DNA of 64,000 nt, from contig OZ035962.1 in the NCBI GenBank assembly GCA_964034945.1, positions 69,454,274 to 69,518,273 of the forward strand. The letters run 5' to 3'. The position numbers and the translations under genes are program-made. Shown here in pieces: positions 33,405-45,159 of this stretch; position 1 is the stretch's first letter, and every line of letters begins with the position of its first letter. The notes under the pieces were generated by a model. That model had not been told where the DNA came from. It saw only the letters and a list, made by a program, of their open reading frames with translations, and made no database searches. This DNA is from Chrysopilus asiliformis. Lineage: Eukaryota > Arthropoda > Insecta > Diptera > Rhagionidae.

Positions 33405-35076
33405 CAATAGCAGATACGTAAAGAAATTTTGGGAGCCACTGTATTATTCTAAATTAAAATAACAATTTCAAGCATATTTTTCCGAGGATCTTTGGCCAAG
33501 ATATAAAAAAATCGCAATTTTTGTCTAATCGCGATGAGGTTTATCGTATAAATAACACTTTATAAGCCACATAGAGCTCTTTGATTATTTTGTTAGGTAC
33601 GTTTTAAATGACCAGTTGTCAAAAAATCAAACTTCGGAAGGGCGAAATTTTGGAGTTTTGAAAGTTAGATTGAATAAATTTTGTATAATTTGATAATAAT
33701 TTGTTCAATCATCTAAGTTTTTATTGGGCCAATCGATCAACAATGTACGGGTAATATGAAATATGGAAATTTTTTGTTTTGTTTGCAGATATACTCGTAC
33801 ATGTATGTTTAAAGAGTAAGTAAATATAGAAATTCTTTTTTTTTCGAAATAATTTTATATAACAATGTTGAAATCATCAACAAACTGGCATGAACAATGT
33901 TTCGTTAATCCTATTGCCAGTTTAAATCAATTCAAAATTAAATTAAGTTTATTTATATATTGGTTTGCGCGCTGTGATATCTCATATTTCAATGAAATTA
34001 TTTTTACAATAATATACTATCTAAGTACTCAATTCAAATAATACGATTATGAAAAAAAAGCTGCAAGTTCTCATATTCTATTCATAGAAATATGTAACAA
34101 ATAATTTTCCATAAACCATAATAATTTTATTTTAATAGAATTTGTGTTAGTTTCTTTGAAGGTATTCGTGGCATAAACCATATATAAAAAAGAACTTGAA
34201 AACAAAAAGCAAACTACAATTCTCAAGATTTTTTTCTTAAATCTCTTAGAAAAATATCAGTTATGATCAACACAAAACGTTCCTCTGCAATATTTAGTTT
34301 CGAAAAAATATGTAAAAAATTATATTTTTTTCAAATATCTTGAGAACAGTTAAAGACACGTAAAGAAAGGAAAAAATGCTGGAAATTGTATTTTCTTCAA
34401 ATCTGGCCAATGCACATTTTTCAGAATAGCGCATAATTTTTGAAAAATTTACAAAAATCCAAGAAATTATCAAAAAACTTAATTTTTTGAAATATGTTGA
34501 GGACCGTTAGAGATACGTATAAATCGTTAGAGCAAAAAAATGTTGAAAATTTTATTTCCTTTAAATTTCGTTACATTAATTTTTTTTTCAAAAGCGCATA
34601 AGTATCGAAGATTTTTCAAAAAAATTGCATGGGATAGCTACCGTTACTTTTCCAAAAGTTGGTAGAAAACTTATTTACAAAAAAATTCAAGTCGCTAGGT
34701 CAACGCGTTCTCGAATTATTTAAGATATGTTCCTCGGACAGACCGACAGACAGATGCACGGACATCCTCAGAATTGAAAACGGATTTCGTACAGATCAGA
34801 ACTTCTCTATCTGTTCTCGTCCTCGAGTCGGTCTCCGTCATGAATACAATACTTTCCTTCTATAGAAGAGGAAAGTAAAAAGGAGTTTAGTTATTTTATC
34901 ACATCTGATGTTCATCAAATTATGAATTAAAAATTAAATTAATATTTTTATCTCAACCGCAGCTTTGCAAATTTTTGTAAAGTTTGACACATATTGAATG
35001 TATGAGTATATTCGAGAGTGTACTTTTAGTAAGTTTAATGTACAATTTATTTTATTAACATCAAAAACTGTTTCTA
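33405..35076. other. No gene; diverged repeat units
   Basis: Between about 34200 and 34870 three related units carry ttttttcaaatatcttgag-like words and end in a stretch with cggacagaccgacagacaga and gaatacaatactttcc. This resembles decayed Helentron-associated or other dispersed repeat DNA. No coding domain was found. Confidence 0.45.
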
Positions 35077-35348
35077 CACTCAGAAAAATGGAGGCTAACT
35101 CGACGACCTACATACGGCGTAATTAGCCTCGGGCAGGCGCGCGTTCGCCTGCATGTGGGCAAGTAAAACTGAGTTGACCTGTGGTCGGAGAAATTCTGCA
35201 ATTAAGCCACCAGCAGGTGAAGTAGGGTATTGGGAACCGCACGAGTTGACCTTAGATAGGTTAACTCTGACCGCTAGCTGGCTTACAGACACCTCTGTAA
35301 GGTCAGAGTTAACCTGACAAAAAGTTGACCTGGACATTTTTCTGAGTG
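35077..35348. mobile_element. MITE with TIR CACTCAGAAAAATG, TA duplication
   Basis: The 14-bp TIRs lie at 35077-35090 and 35335-35348, with TA at 35075-35076 and 35349-35350. The interior is GC-richer, with repeated gttgacct/aggtcaac and ttaacct words in both orientations. The 80-codon open frame over it spans nearly the whole element between the ends and is not a gene. Confidence 0.8.
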
Positions 35349-35350
35349 TA

Positions 35351-37314
35351 GTTTTGTAATTAACAGATCTTCACCAAATAACCCATTTGTTTAGTATTGC
35401 GTTCCATACTTACCTATCTCGGATGTTTGTCATGATCACTTGAATTGAATTAATTCTGGTAGAGCTTGGTTACACATGTTGAGTGTGTCTCCTCAGGGTG
35501 CAAATTTTTTGTGCCAGGGGCAAGATGGAAACCCACACGAAAAAATGAACACAAACTAAAAATTTCAGTTTAATATAACGACGCGACGTTTGATTGGCTA
35601 CAATTGGTTTATCCACTTGTTCAAAAAAAAAATTATTCGGTTTGTAGTCACATTTAGTAAGAAATTCTACTCTTTTATTGTCTTTATAAGATCACTAATA
35701 GTTTCAAAATTGTTAATAAATTTAGTTTTTCCCTATAATTCTGCGAAATTTCAATTAATTTACTCACTCAACTGACAGTTTTATCTCCAACAATAATGTT
35801 ATTAAAACAAAAATGACTCAATTTCCGTTCGTTCCAGTTTTCGGTGTGGTGTATAGTTCAATTGAGTGTAATCACTAAATGTTCAAAAAGGCAGTTCACT
35901 GCGTCCGTGAGTAATCATGCTCTGCAGGATCCCCACATTGGTTGAAATAGTCTGCTTAACTAGGATAGAAACTGTCAAAATTAAGGCAAGGTGAGGAAGT
36001 GGGGCTGCTGATAGGAAAATCCTTCTCAAAACTAAAATCTCCGTTTTCAGAGTTCCGCCTGTCGTGTTTCGGTTAGTTGGCTGCCATATTGAATGTGTTC
36101 CATTGTTATTATTGTTTCGGTTGTCTTCGATGCAACACGTCGCATTGCAATAGGCAGCCAAATATTACTTGCCATTCTTTAGATATGTTCCGTTTCCCAA
36201 ATGTTTCACGACTGTTACTCGCGTAATGTGTCTCAATGTGAACACGAGCAATATTTCATCAGTCCTCCTAGATAGGCGGACTATTTTAACCAATGTGAAC
36301 AGGCTCTTTGGATTTTGATGAAATTACACCTTTATAAATTTTTCAATACGACTCACCATTTTCGAGAAAATTAGGTAAAACTGTTGCTGTTTACATGCGA
36401 AATTTTTGTGGAGAAAAAATTGAATTCCATAATAGGAACAATTACAATTTTTCTAGAGATTGAGGAATCATTCCGATTTTTTTGTCTTCCCTTGTCAGAG
36501 GAGAGATTGCCAATATTTTTTCTACTAGAAAGTAGAAAGTAGTTATTCTCTGTGTGGTATAAGACTAAAAAGGGTACTTTGGGCCCCAGAATTAATATTT
36601 TTGGACGTAACTATAACATGAGTAGCTCTGAGTCATTATAACAGGATAAAAATGTTATCGGCCATTGGCATAAACTAGGTGTCTTTGCTTTAAAAAAAAA
36701 TTCCCGATAAAAAATAAGAAGTCAATGCTCGATTGCGGAAAATTATATAGTCTTCTTTTATTTAAAGCTAAAAAAAAGTAATCATTTCTAGTCTCAGAGC
36801 TTTTTTGCGGTTACTATTCACACTTAATTTGTAGACGATGTCGTAATCAATATAAAGCCGATCCAATAAGTCTGACGGTGCATAAAAATTGACATGATGC
36901 ACTATTGACGATATAAATAATGTCAATGCCATCTAATAAGCAGGTACATTAATTTAATTTTGCAATATACAATTTTCTTGGTGAAAAAAATTATAAAAAG
37001 AATTCGTTAAAGTTCATTTAGCTATTATGAAGGCGATGAAGTGTGGTTTGGTACCATTTTTGGACCTTTCCCTGGTCTACCAAAACTAAAATTAACCCGA
37101 AGTAAGTTCAAATATGATTGACACGGCTTCTAAATAAAATATAATAGGTGGCAATGACCTTATTGGTCGTGGTTTTGTGTGATTTGACAGTATACCCCCA
37201 ACTATTTTACAGGGTGTTCCAATGGCTTGAATCGATGTTAACAGAAAAAAGCAAATAACGTTGCTAAAATTTTCTGATTTATTTATTGAATCATGTTATT
37301 TGGCACATGGCAAC
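35351..37314. other. No gene recognised
   Basis: AT-rich DNA. At 36325-36390 the phrase ttttcaatacgactcacc recurs in similar form at 46816-46840, a dispersed repeat. The 92-codon open frame at 35883-36161 has no recognised domain. Confidence 0.45.
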
Positions 37315-37316
37315 TA

Positions 37317-37549
37317 CAGTGTGTTAAGAAAGTTTCGCACCATTCCACGCATTTGATAAAAAATTGAACTCACCTCCCACTATACTTCTTTTGTAAATCA
37401 TCAACCTATCTTCAGACAAGGATTAAAGAAATGATAAGTAATCCTGGTAAGGGCACAAATTTATTATAATTTTCAAAAATTGAAATATGATTAAAAACTT
37501 CCTGAATGTTGATTTTTTCGTAATGGTGCGAAACTTTCTTAACACACTG
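37317..37549. mobile_element. Tc1/mariner-type MITE, TIR CAGTGTGTTAAGAAAGTTTC
   Basis: TIRs of about 28 bp, continuing through gcaccatt, bound 233 bp. TA lies at 37315-37316 and 37550-37551. The terminal CAGTG and TA duplication fit Tc1/mariner. It sits beside a DD41D transposase fragment but has unrelated ends. Confidence 0.85.
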
Positions 37550-37577
37550 TATGTGTCAAAGATAATATCGCTCAAAT

Positions 37578-37880
37578 GTTCGCCAAGGCTTCGGCGGCAC
37601 ACCTCCGCTCAATGGTCAAATTTTTTGATGACATCTCTGCATAATTGCTCCTCGATCTCACGAATATGCTTTATTATCTCATCCTTCAGCTGTTGAATTG
37701 TTGTTGAACTGTTGGCATAGACCTTACTTTTAAGATAATCCCAAAGGAAGAAGTACAAAGACGTCAAATCGCACGATCTTGGTGGTGAAGTGCGCGAAAT
37801 GTGCGAATCACGAAGTACGCGAAATGCAGGTTGTTCGTTTTTATCTTTCCATGGTTGAAATTCCCAAAGGCAGAACTTGT
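37578..37880 (-). pseudogene. DD41D-type mariner transposase C-terminal fragment
   Basis: On the minus strand it reads SPPRSCDLTSLYFFLWDYLK, then a C-terminal stretch closely matching the transposase at 54515-55242. The third catalytic Asp, in the motif PLDFFLW of the other copy, is here Tyr (SLYFFLW). Near 37855 ccatggttgaaatt resembles the ccatggttcaaatt around the start codon in the other element, with an in-frame stop just after. It is thus another internally deleted and decayed member of the same family. Confidence 0.75.
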
Positions 37881-38023
37881 CAAACCTCAAAACAGATGTC
37901 AAAAATCATTAGACGTCTAAGCCTCTATCACATTTAACATTAGTCCAAGCAATTTGAACACCCGATACATACATTGCTTGAACGATACTGCATAATATCA
38001 CCTCTTGCTACGATAAAATCTTA

Positions 38024-38422
38024 TGCGGCAGTCACACGACGCTGTTTTGCCAGCGCTGATAGATATTGGGTTAGTAGCGCTGGCAAACAGCAAAACCGTC
38101 GTTTGACATTTGAATTTGGGCGATTTTTTAAATAATAAACGTAACACACAAATTTAAATGAATAAACGTAAAATAACAACTTAAAATAAACAAACTTTTC
38201 CACTTATCAGACTTTTGACAGCTCAGAAACCATGCAACAGGGTCACGTGATCCCTAGTAGCGCTGGCAAAGTAGAACGGTCTCTACTTCAATAGCGCTGC
38301 TAAAATCATCGCGCTGCTGCTGTTAGTAGCAGCCTACTAGGGTTCACGCGGTGCTGCTGAAACGGCTGCTAACAGCCAAACAGCTAGCAGCGCTGGCAAA
38401 ACAGCGTCGTGTGACTGCCGCA
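38024..38422. mobile_element. Harbinger-like MITE, copy 2
   Basis: 399 bp between TIRs TGCGGCAGTCACACGACGC and inverse, flanked by TTA at 38021-38023 and 38423-38425. It is in opposite orientation to copy 1 and lacks the nested insertion found there. TSD and TIR fit PIF/Harbinger. Confidence 0.85.
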
Positions 38423-38984
38423 TTAGTAATCGTAGCAGTTTCATTTCAAACCAATATAAAGACAATTGGTTTAATTTTTTGAAAAGCTTTTATTTAGCTT
38501 GTCTGTCTGTGTGATTATCCTTTTTCTCAAATTGTCCGGAAAAAATTCTTATCTGGGGGTGTTTTGGATCGCTGAGATCGATTCTGGAGTCAAAAAGTTC
38601 GTAAGGATATCTCAAAGGCAAGAATGTATATTCGAAGATTAAAAAGTATGTGCGATATAAACGTAGCGAAAGACAGACTAAAAAGATTAAAAAAAATTTA
38701 AAAAGCTTTTAGTAAAAAAAAATGTTTTCCGGTTCCTCTGTTTTTATTAATTGTGAAATTCTGAAGACTCTAATTTTCGTTTAGCGGAGCGTCAGTGGAC
38801 AGCAATCCTCGTTGATCCTCGATCAATGGTGCTGACATCGTCAAAAAAAGTGAAGATTTCATCAGGAAAAATAATTGATTGACTATCAAACAGTGAGATG
38901 AGATGCTAAACATCTCAACTGAAATCGTATTTTAGACCTTGAACAAAAAATTAAGATGAGCAAGGTCAGTTGCTGCCGGGTACC

Positions 38985-39480
38985 CAGACCGTTGCAAATA
39001 CGCAATACCGGCTCGAGGCTCCGAATGAGACATGGATTTATTACTATCACTCCGGAAACACAAAAGCGAAGCAGAAAACGTGCATCCATCAAGTTCAAGG
39101 CTCCGCCGAAATCCGGTAAGGTAATGACCTCCGTTGTGTGGCATGCGGACGGATTGCTTATTTGTTGCATAAAAATACGAACAGGAACACGTTTTTAAGG
39201 ATTAGTTTGATCTGCTTCCCAAATTTCAGGACGGGATTGTTTGGAAAAAACGAGGACATAATTTCCGGCTGTTAACCAGTCGCAATGGACACTCTGAACG
39301 GTTGGGTTTTCAACGTGCACACCGTCGATATTATTCGCCAGATCTATCTTCTAGCCATTTCTACGGCTATCTCTATTTTAATCTAATAAGAAATCTAATT
39401 GAGAAGGCAAAAAACGAGGCGATTTGCGTCAGATGATAAACCTTGTATGCGTATCTTGACGGCAAGGATTTAATTTAAGC
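38985..39480 (+). pseudogene. Mariner transposase relic
   Basis: One frame reads ITPETQKRSRKRASIKFKAP and PPKSGKVMTSVVWHADG, matching the middle of mariner transposases after the first catalytic Asp. Further on (near 39320-39370) another frame reads RRYYSPDLSSSHFYGYL, the region of the third catalytic Asp, with Asp replaced by His. Frameshifts and stops separate the pieces. No TIR was identified. The family is distinct from the DD41D copies at 37.6 and 54.5 kb. Confidence 0.7.
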
Positions 39481-40546
39481 TATTAAAATATCGATACCAA
39501 ACGTGTTTTGAGCAGAGATGGGGTTTTGTTGAAAAACAAATTTTCTAACACTGAAACCAATGTGGCTCAAGTGGTAAAGGACTTAGTATATAATCCAGAG
39601 GATGCAGTATTTCTCCGCAACATAGTTTTGTTAAGTGACATTCCACGGTTACAAACCTATTTGAGATTACGCAGTATTGCTTGAATGAGTTGGCAGATGG
39701 ATCACAAGCAGACGTCATATACGTCGACTTTACTAGATTACACCATCTTGCTCTCTTCCAGAAGAAGTTTAAAAAAACCGGCATTCACTCTCAATTATTG
39801 AAATGGTTATCGTCCTATTTATTAAATCGCTGCCATGATGTTAAGATAAACAATGTTTTATCTTGTCCTTTTAATATTCGTTCAGGTGTCCCTAACGGAA
39901 GTCATCTTGGTCCGTAATTATTAATTTTATTTATTAATAACCCTGCACACCAGCCATTTTGCTGCCAAATATTTTACAATCTATTTAGGGTAATTTGACG
40001 TCGAAAATCGTAAAAAAAGTTTATAAAGTGAAATTTTTTTTTATTATTGCTGTGGATATTTCAATCGTTTTGGGGCAAGTTGACAACGCTGAATCCGAAT
40101 CTGGAAGTAGTTTGGGTTGGATTCATTGTAGTTTTTGAGATTTGATTTTTTTCTAGTTACTTTATCCTAAAAAGATTGTAAAATCTTTGGCGACACAAAA
40201 AAAAAGTTTTTTGTCGAGTAGTGTAATTTATGTAATGTGTTTACGTGGTCTAATTTTCTTTTATATATACTGACGACTTGAAAGTATTTCGAAAAGTCAA
40301 TACACTCTATGATGTAGTATTGCTCCAGATAAACTTAAATTTAACTGTATTGGTCTTAATATTTCCAAATGCCCGTCTAGTTCTTTAATGTTTGATTAAA
40401 AATTCAAGGAGGTAAATTATCATTCAATAGACACATTAGCTGTATTTTTTAATGATCCGATTAAGAGATATGGATCATTAAAAAAACTTAAGCGAGTTTA
40501 TTGTGAGTTCAAATTTGTTTTTAGGCTATATTGTTGTGACCCGTAT

Positions 40547-40687
40547 GGCCTACCCTACACACGGCAACTTTAAGCGGCGACTTTTCTAAAGTATAGGCGA
40601 GAGAAGTGAGGGAAGCGGTGCCCCTCACCTCTCTCGCCTATACTTAAGAAAAGTCGCCGCTTAAAGTTGCCGCGTGTAGGGTAGGCC
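40547..40687. mobile_element. 141-bp palindromic MITE, TSD TAT
   Basis: The arms GGCCTACCCTACACACGGCA... and inverse pair over about 65 bp around cgg.gcc. TAT lies at 40544-40546 and 40688-40690. Three-base TSD and GG start are compatible with a PIF/Harbinger or related origin. Confidence 0.8.
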
Positions 40688-40695
40688 TATGTAGT

Positions 40696-42095
40696 CAGAG
40701 CTGGGCAAAATACTCAGTACATCAGTACCAGTACCAGTATATGGTACTGGTACTGAAATAACATTTTCAGTACCAGTACATAATTTACTGGTACTTAACA
40801 CCAGTACCAGTACTTTTTTGTACTGGTACTGTAAACAAAAATCAGTACCAGTACATAAAGTACTGAAACTGATTTCAAGTACCAGTACTTTTCAAAAAAT
40901 ACTGAAAAAATTCAAAGATGATCGCATAAAAATTATGTACAATATATTGTGCATCTTCTAAAACCCCTGTTTAAAAAAAATATTTTAAAAAACTTTATTT
41001 TTTATGTTAATTAAGCCTCCCTTAATTAGTTGAAATGCTTCAAATAATTATTTCAGGTCTAGAAATAATTCGTGAATGAAAGGGTTAATAAAACTCGGTT
41101 ATGTTATTTGTTTAGTTAGTTTACTTTCGAAAATTATTGTTTTGTGCAATTTCCGCACCTTCCGAATACATTTATGAATGGTCGGCACGTGGGGCTCAAA
41201 GTGTTAAACATCTATTGGGGTTCGTTGTAGGCGTATCCACGTCTTTTGGCCGTCTCTACGAGACAGACACCGGCTTTTTATTTTAAAAAAATTTAAGAAA
41301 ACAAGTGTTTGAATATAAAAAAAAATTCAACATATTCATATGCAAACTATTGCATGACGTACTCTTCAAACTAATTGTGGAAGTGACTTTAATCCCAAAC
41401 GTTTTTCCACGAAATTTAAAAATGATCACTTTTTCGTATAAAATAATGTTTAATACCACTCCAACCACTCCAAACAACAATTAATTTTCCTGAGCTTAGG
41501 AAAATTAATTGTGGATTTTTGACTTCAATTCAGTCAAAAAACCATTAGACAGTTTACAATTACAACAAACATTACATCAAACATTATTCTATATGATGAG
41601 CATAAATTTTCTCGATTCTTGATCACCGCGGAAATTTATCAGGCTGATGCAAATTATTTTCCATAAAAATTTTGATATTTCATTTGTCAAATGGTAAACT
41701 TATGCGGTTTTCTCAGTTAAGAGCTATTTCCGCGAGTACATGTAAAGTGCAAACTTTGATTTAATTCAGAAAATGAAAAAATCGCCTCTCATGTATTGAA
41801 AAACTTGCAGTATTTTTTAAAGTAATGCAGTATTTTTAAAATTCTGAAGTGCGTACTGGCTTTTCCAGTACCAGTAGGTACTCAGTACTGATACTTGTTT
41901 TTTCCAGTACCAGTATTTTAGATAGAGAGAAAAACAGTACCAGTACCAGTACCAGTACTTGTACTGGTACTGGTACTGGTACTGTATTTCTCTGTATCTA
42001 AAATACTGGTACTGATTTTTTCCAGTATCAGTATCAATGTACTGGTACTGCTTTTGTACTGCAGTACAAAAAGTACTTAAGTACGCCCAGCTCTG
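40696..42095. mobile_element. hAT-type non-autonomous element, 8-bp TSD TATGTAGT
   Basis: TIR CAGAGCTGGGC at both ends, with TATGTAGT at 40688-40695 and 42096-42103. An 8-bp TSD and CAG..GGGC ends mark the hAT superfamily. Both ends are crowded with direct and inverted AGTACC/GGTACT words (about 40720-40900 and 41865-42080), probably transposase binding sites. The 1400-bp interior has no transposase frame. Confidence 0.9.
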
Positions 42096-42580
42096 TATGT
42101 AGTGACACATATTGTGATCCGTATGTAGTGACAATAACTTTTAAAATCGCAAGACCCACGAATAGCTTCGTTTTCTCCCCGCTAGCTTTTTCAGTTTTAG
42201 GATAGTAACCCGAATGCGATGGAAATAGTATTCAATATCCATACACCTATGAAACCAAAGACGCTGGCTAAGACACATACCGAAGAAATTTTTTATTTCC
42301 CATTAACTCAGAAAGCAAATCAGATCATGATCCCGATAAAACTTGGATTACGAATTTGTATGAGAGTTAATCCGGATCTCTGATGGGATCATTAAAAAAA
42401 TACAGCTATTAACTATGACTATTCGCAACAGCTGGGATTTATTGAGCGGTTCTCACGTATGCAAGTATATCTGATCCATACGCGTTGAAAAATGTCTATG
42501 TTTCCCTTATTTGAAGTGTATTAGATTATGCGTGTGTAGTTTGGAATCCATATTTTGACGTCTATATCAAGAGACTAAAG

Positions 42581-42827
42581 CTCGATCCAGACTACACGAT
42601 GTACGGGGTACGAGGTTGGCACGTACCCCGAACATCGAGTGTTTGGATGGGAAATTTGCACATGGTTTCACCTAGTGAGTAAAATCAGAAGCTGTTTGAT
42701 TATCCTCGTACGTGGTAACCGCGTACACGAATGAGCAAAACCCTGTGCAGTGTGGATGCAGTTCCATGTACGAGGAAACCAAAAACCTCGTATCTCGTAC
42801 CCCGTACATAGTGTAGTCTGGATCGAG
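42581..42827. mobile_element. 247-bp MITE with TIR CTCGATCCAGACTACAC
   Basis: TIRs run through CTCGATCCAGACTACAC, one mismatch, then TGTACGGGGTACGAG. The direct repeat taaag lies at 42576-42580 and 42831-42835, with three bases (ctt) between the right TIR and its copy. The flanks rejoin as RT sequence. Superfamily undecided. Confidence 0.8.
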
Positions 42828-43490
42828 CTTTAAAGCAATTTAAAAACGTTTTATTCGCTTTGCTCTTCGTAGGCTCGACTGGAAAAATCATGAAGAGCTT
42901 CCACCTTATGGGTCCCGATATTTCCTGTTTAAATTAGAATCATTGCTTGAATTGTTACAATTTCACAGAAATTTTTTCTGATTTTTATACAAAAAGAAAT
43001 CCTTTTTTAACAATATATTGAAGGGGCGAAGTATTTTCTCCAAGCAATGCACGCACGTCCATCGAGAAATTTTATTTAAAATATCATCGAAAATCAATTA
43101 TTTCTTTGCATATCATATTATTGTGTTATTCACTAAATGGAACGTAATATTTTTCAAAGAGAAAACAAACAGAGACAGAATAAATTCATTGGTTGAAAAC
43201 TTTAAACCTTTTCAAAGTACCTATTTATGAACAAATTCATAATTATTGTACATTTTGTTCTTTCATGTCTCGGCTATTTAGGGAGGTGTGAACACCCCAA
43301 CTATAAATCATTGGCAGTTTAAAATAGACGAATATTTGTCTTTTGTTTTATTACATATCGAAGAGCAAATGCAAAGTTATAATAATACAAACTATTGCCG
43401 TTTCTTTAAATTTGTAAAAAAAATGGCATGTCAATTTCGTTGACAAAAAGTTGTTTTGAAGATCTTTTAAAAAAAAAAATAATTTCTCTT

Positions 43491-43720
43491 GACAGATCAT
43501 CCGGCACTGATTACAACAATAGAACTTAAAATTCAAACCTTTGTAATTGGCCAAAGATCTTGTGGTACCGAACACAACCCTACGTCATTAGGTGAATGGA
43601 AACAAATTCCTAAAAACCGTGAACCACACAATGCGAATTCAATTAACGAAGCAAAGTCGCTTGCGCACCTTGAGTTGCGCCATCAAGTCTACGTCCATCC
43701 ACCTCGGACGCGGAGATATT
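43491..43720 (+). other. Possible decayed or unidentified exon
   Basis: A pyrimidine-rich tract and acceptor-like ttctcttgacag precede an open stretch with more even base composition than its surroundings (HPALITTIELKIQTFVIGQ onward, then a stop at 43720). Two other frames are open downstream to about 43800. I recognise no domain. It could be a real exon, a relic or chance; a search against arthropod proteins would decide. Confidence 0.2.
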
Positions 43721-44983
43721 AGCGAGGAAAACATTGGCGCTCATGAGTGCAGTGTGGTCGACGTCGAAGTTCCATTGAACTTGGCATTCGGCATGTTCGA
43801 TGTGAGCCATAGCACGATGATTTTATTCGATATTATAAGTTTTACCACATTAGCCCGTCCTCTACATTTCAGTCAATCGGATGATAACAATAAACGTTTT
43901 TTTCATTTCGGGTTTCAAGCTGGACTAGCTTGGCGCCGTCTATCTGTGAAATGGCTATCTTTATCCGTTGAATTTAAATGCTCGGGTTCAGGTTTTTCTA
44001 TGAATTTCCAAGAGATTTTGCCTTTTTTTTTTGCTGCAATACAGATGGCCATCTGATGAGATCTTTGGCTGTGAAATGAATTAACAGATATTTATTGATG
44101 AGTAGGGTTTTTGAAATACCAGCTAGCATATACCCGAATAATTTAGGTCACACCTAAACCTCAAATGAACACGGCTGAAAATCTCGATTTTGTTTGCTAA
44201 AGAAATGAAGAGTTGAATTGGTTTGGTAAACTGTCAGCAATAAAACGAATGAGAAAATCACAACCTATTGTGCAGTGGAAAAAAGAAAAAAAAACTACCT
44301 CACTATGGAGGTGAAAGTATTTTACGAACTTAAGAACCAATGGTAACTTTCAGTCGTAATAACAACAGGTTAAAGGGAGGTATTTACCTGGATGGCAGGT
44401 GTTATTTAGTTTATTTATTTTTTTTTTGTTTGGCGAAATGTTTTTCTTTGCATTTGGCTCGGTACAGGAAGTTCGCATTTTTCGAAAGTACTTTTTTTAA
44501 AAAATGTTTCAAAAAAATCATAATAAGCGAAATAAATTCCGAAATCGCAGCGGGATTGTTGACACATCGATGATTATTACACAAACCGCTTTTACATAAT
44601 AACTTAGGTCACTTTTTGCCGCTGTTGGAAATATCGCTGAAATTTTACATGTTGATAGGTTTTTACAATAAAGAAAGTATCGGAATTTTGTACTCTCACA
44701 CACTATTAACTTTTTATTTACCGTTTAAATATTTTCTCGAAATTTTAAACGTGTTTTACAAATTCTAAATTAGTCAAAAAAAAACAACTCTGTTTATATA
44801 TTGGTAAGAAGTATTAATATTCTGCAATTAACAATTAATAAAAGCAATCGGTGATAAATCTTGTAAATCAACTTATATAATCCTTAATCGATATGTATAT
44901 CATATTAATATTATAAAGGAAACTCGGTTTGTTTTGTGATCGGATTTCTCAAAAACGACTAAACCGATTTTAATGAATCTTAA
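43721..44983. other. No gene recognised
   Basis: The 154-codon open frame that continues to 44056 has no ATG that suits it and no domain. The stretch 44915-44980 (aaaacgactaaaccgatttt) resembles dispersed repeats that continue after the pogo-like MITE at 45160. Confidence 0.4.
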
Positions 44984-44985
44984 TA

Positions 44986-45157
44986 CAGTAGAATCCCGAT
45001 AATTCGTACCCCGATAATTTGTATATCCCGCTAATTCGTATGAATTTGCTGGTCCCTTGAAAAAATCCCGATGATTCGTACCCCGATAATTCGTATATCC
45101 CGCTAATTCGTACGAATTTGCTGGTCCCTTGAAATACGAATTATCGGGATTCTACTG
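44986..45157. mobile_element. pogo/Tigger-like MITE with internal duplication
   Basis: TIR CAGTAGAATCCCGATAATTC and inverse, with TA at 44984-44985 and 45158-45159. CAGTAGAA...ATAATTCG is a pogo/Tigger-type terminus. Inside, a unit of about 66 bp (cccgataattcgtaccccg through gctggtcccttga) occurs twice in tandem. Confidence 0.85.
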
Positions 45158-45159
45158 TA

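Larger units (their letters stand above)
40439..42406. mobile_element. TA-flanked element hosting two further insertions
   Basis: TIRs GCTGTATTTTTTAATGATCC at the left and its inverse (one extra A) at the right, with TA at 40437-40438 and 42407-42408. It interrupts the non-LTR relic. Without the palindrome (40547-40687) and the hAT (40696-42095) its own length is only about 430 bp, that of a MITE. Confidence 0.65.
39540..43230 (+). pseudogene. Old non-LTR reverse transcriptase relic, split by later insertions
   Basis: Pieces of one RT reading frame lie in order on the plus strand. 39640-39920 holds LNELADGSQADVIYVDF and then NIRSGVPNGSHLGP. 40255-40420 holds LYTDDLKVFRKVNTL, an altered YADD. 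42410-42580 holds LGFIERFSR, then DYACVVWNPYFDVYIKRLK. 42828-43100 holds the C-terminal thumb (KQF, then LPPYGSRYFLFKLESLLELL). Between them are a 300-bp insert of unknown type (39950-40235), a TA-flanked element (40439-42406) and a MITE (42581-42827). Many frameshifts show it is the oldest layer here. The clade is Jockey/CR1-like, undecided. Confidence 0.75.

Noticed and set aside
35095..35337. 80-codon minus-strand open frame
   Set aside because: Lies wholly between the TIRs of a TA-flanked MITE and is made of its gttaacct repeats.
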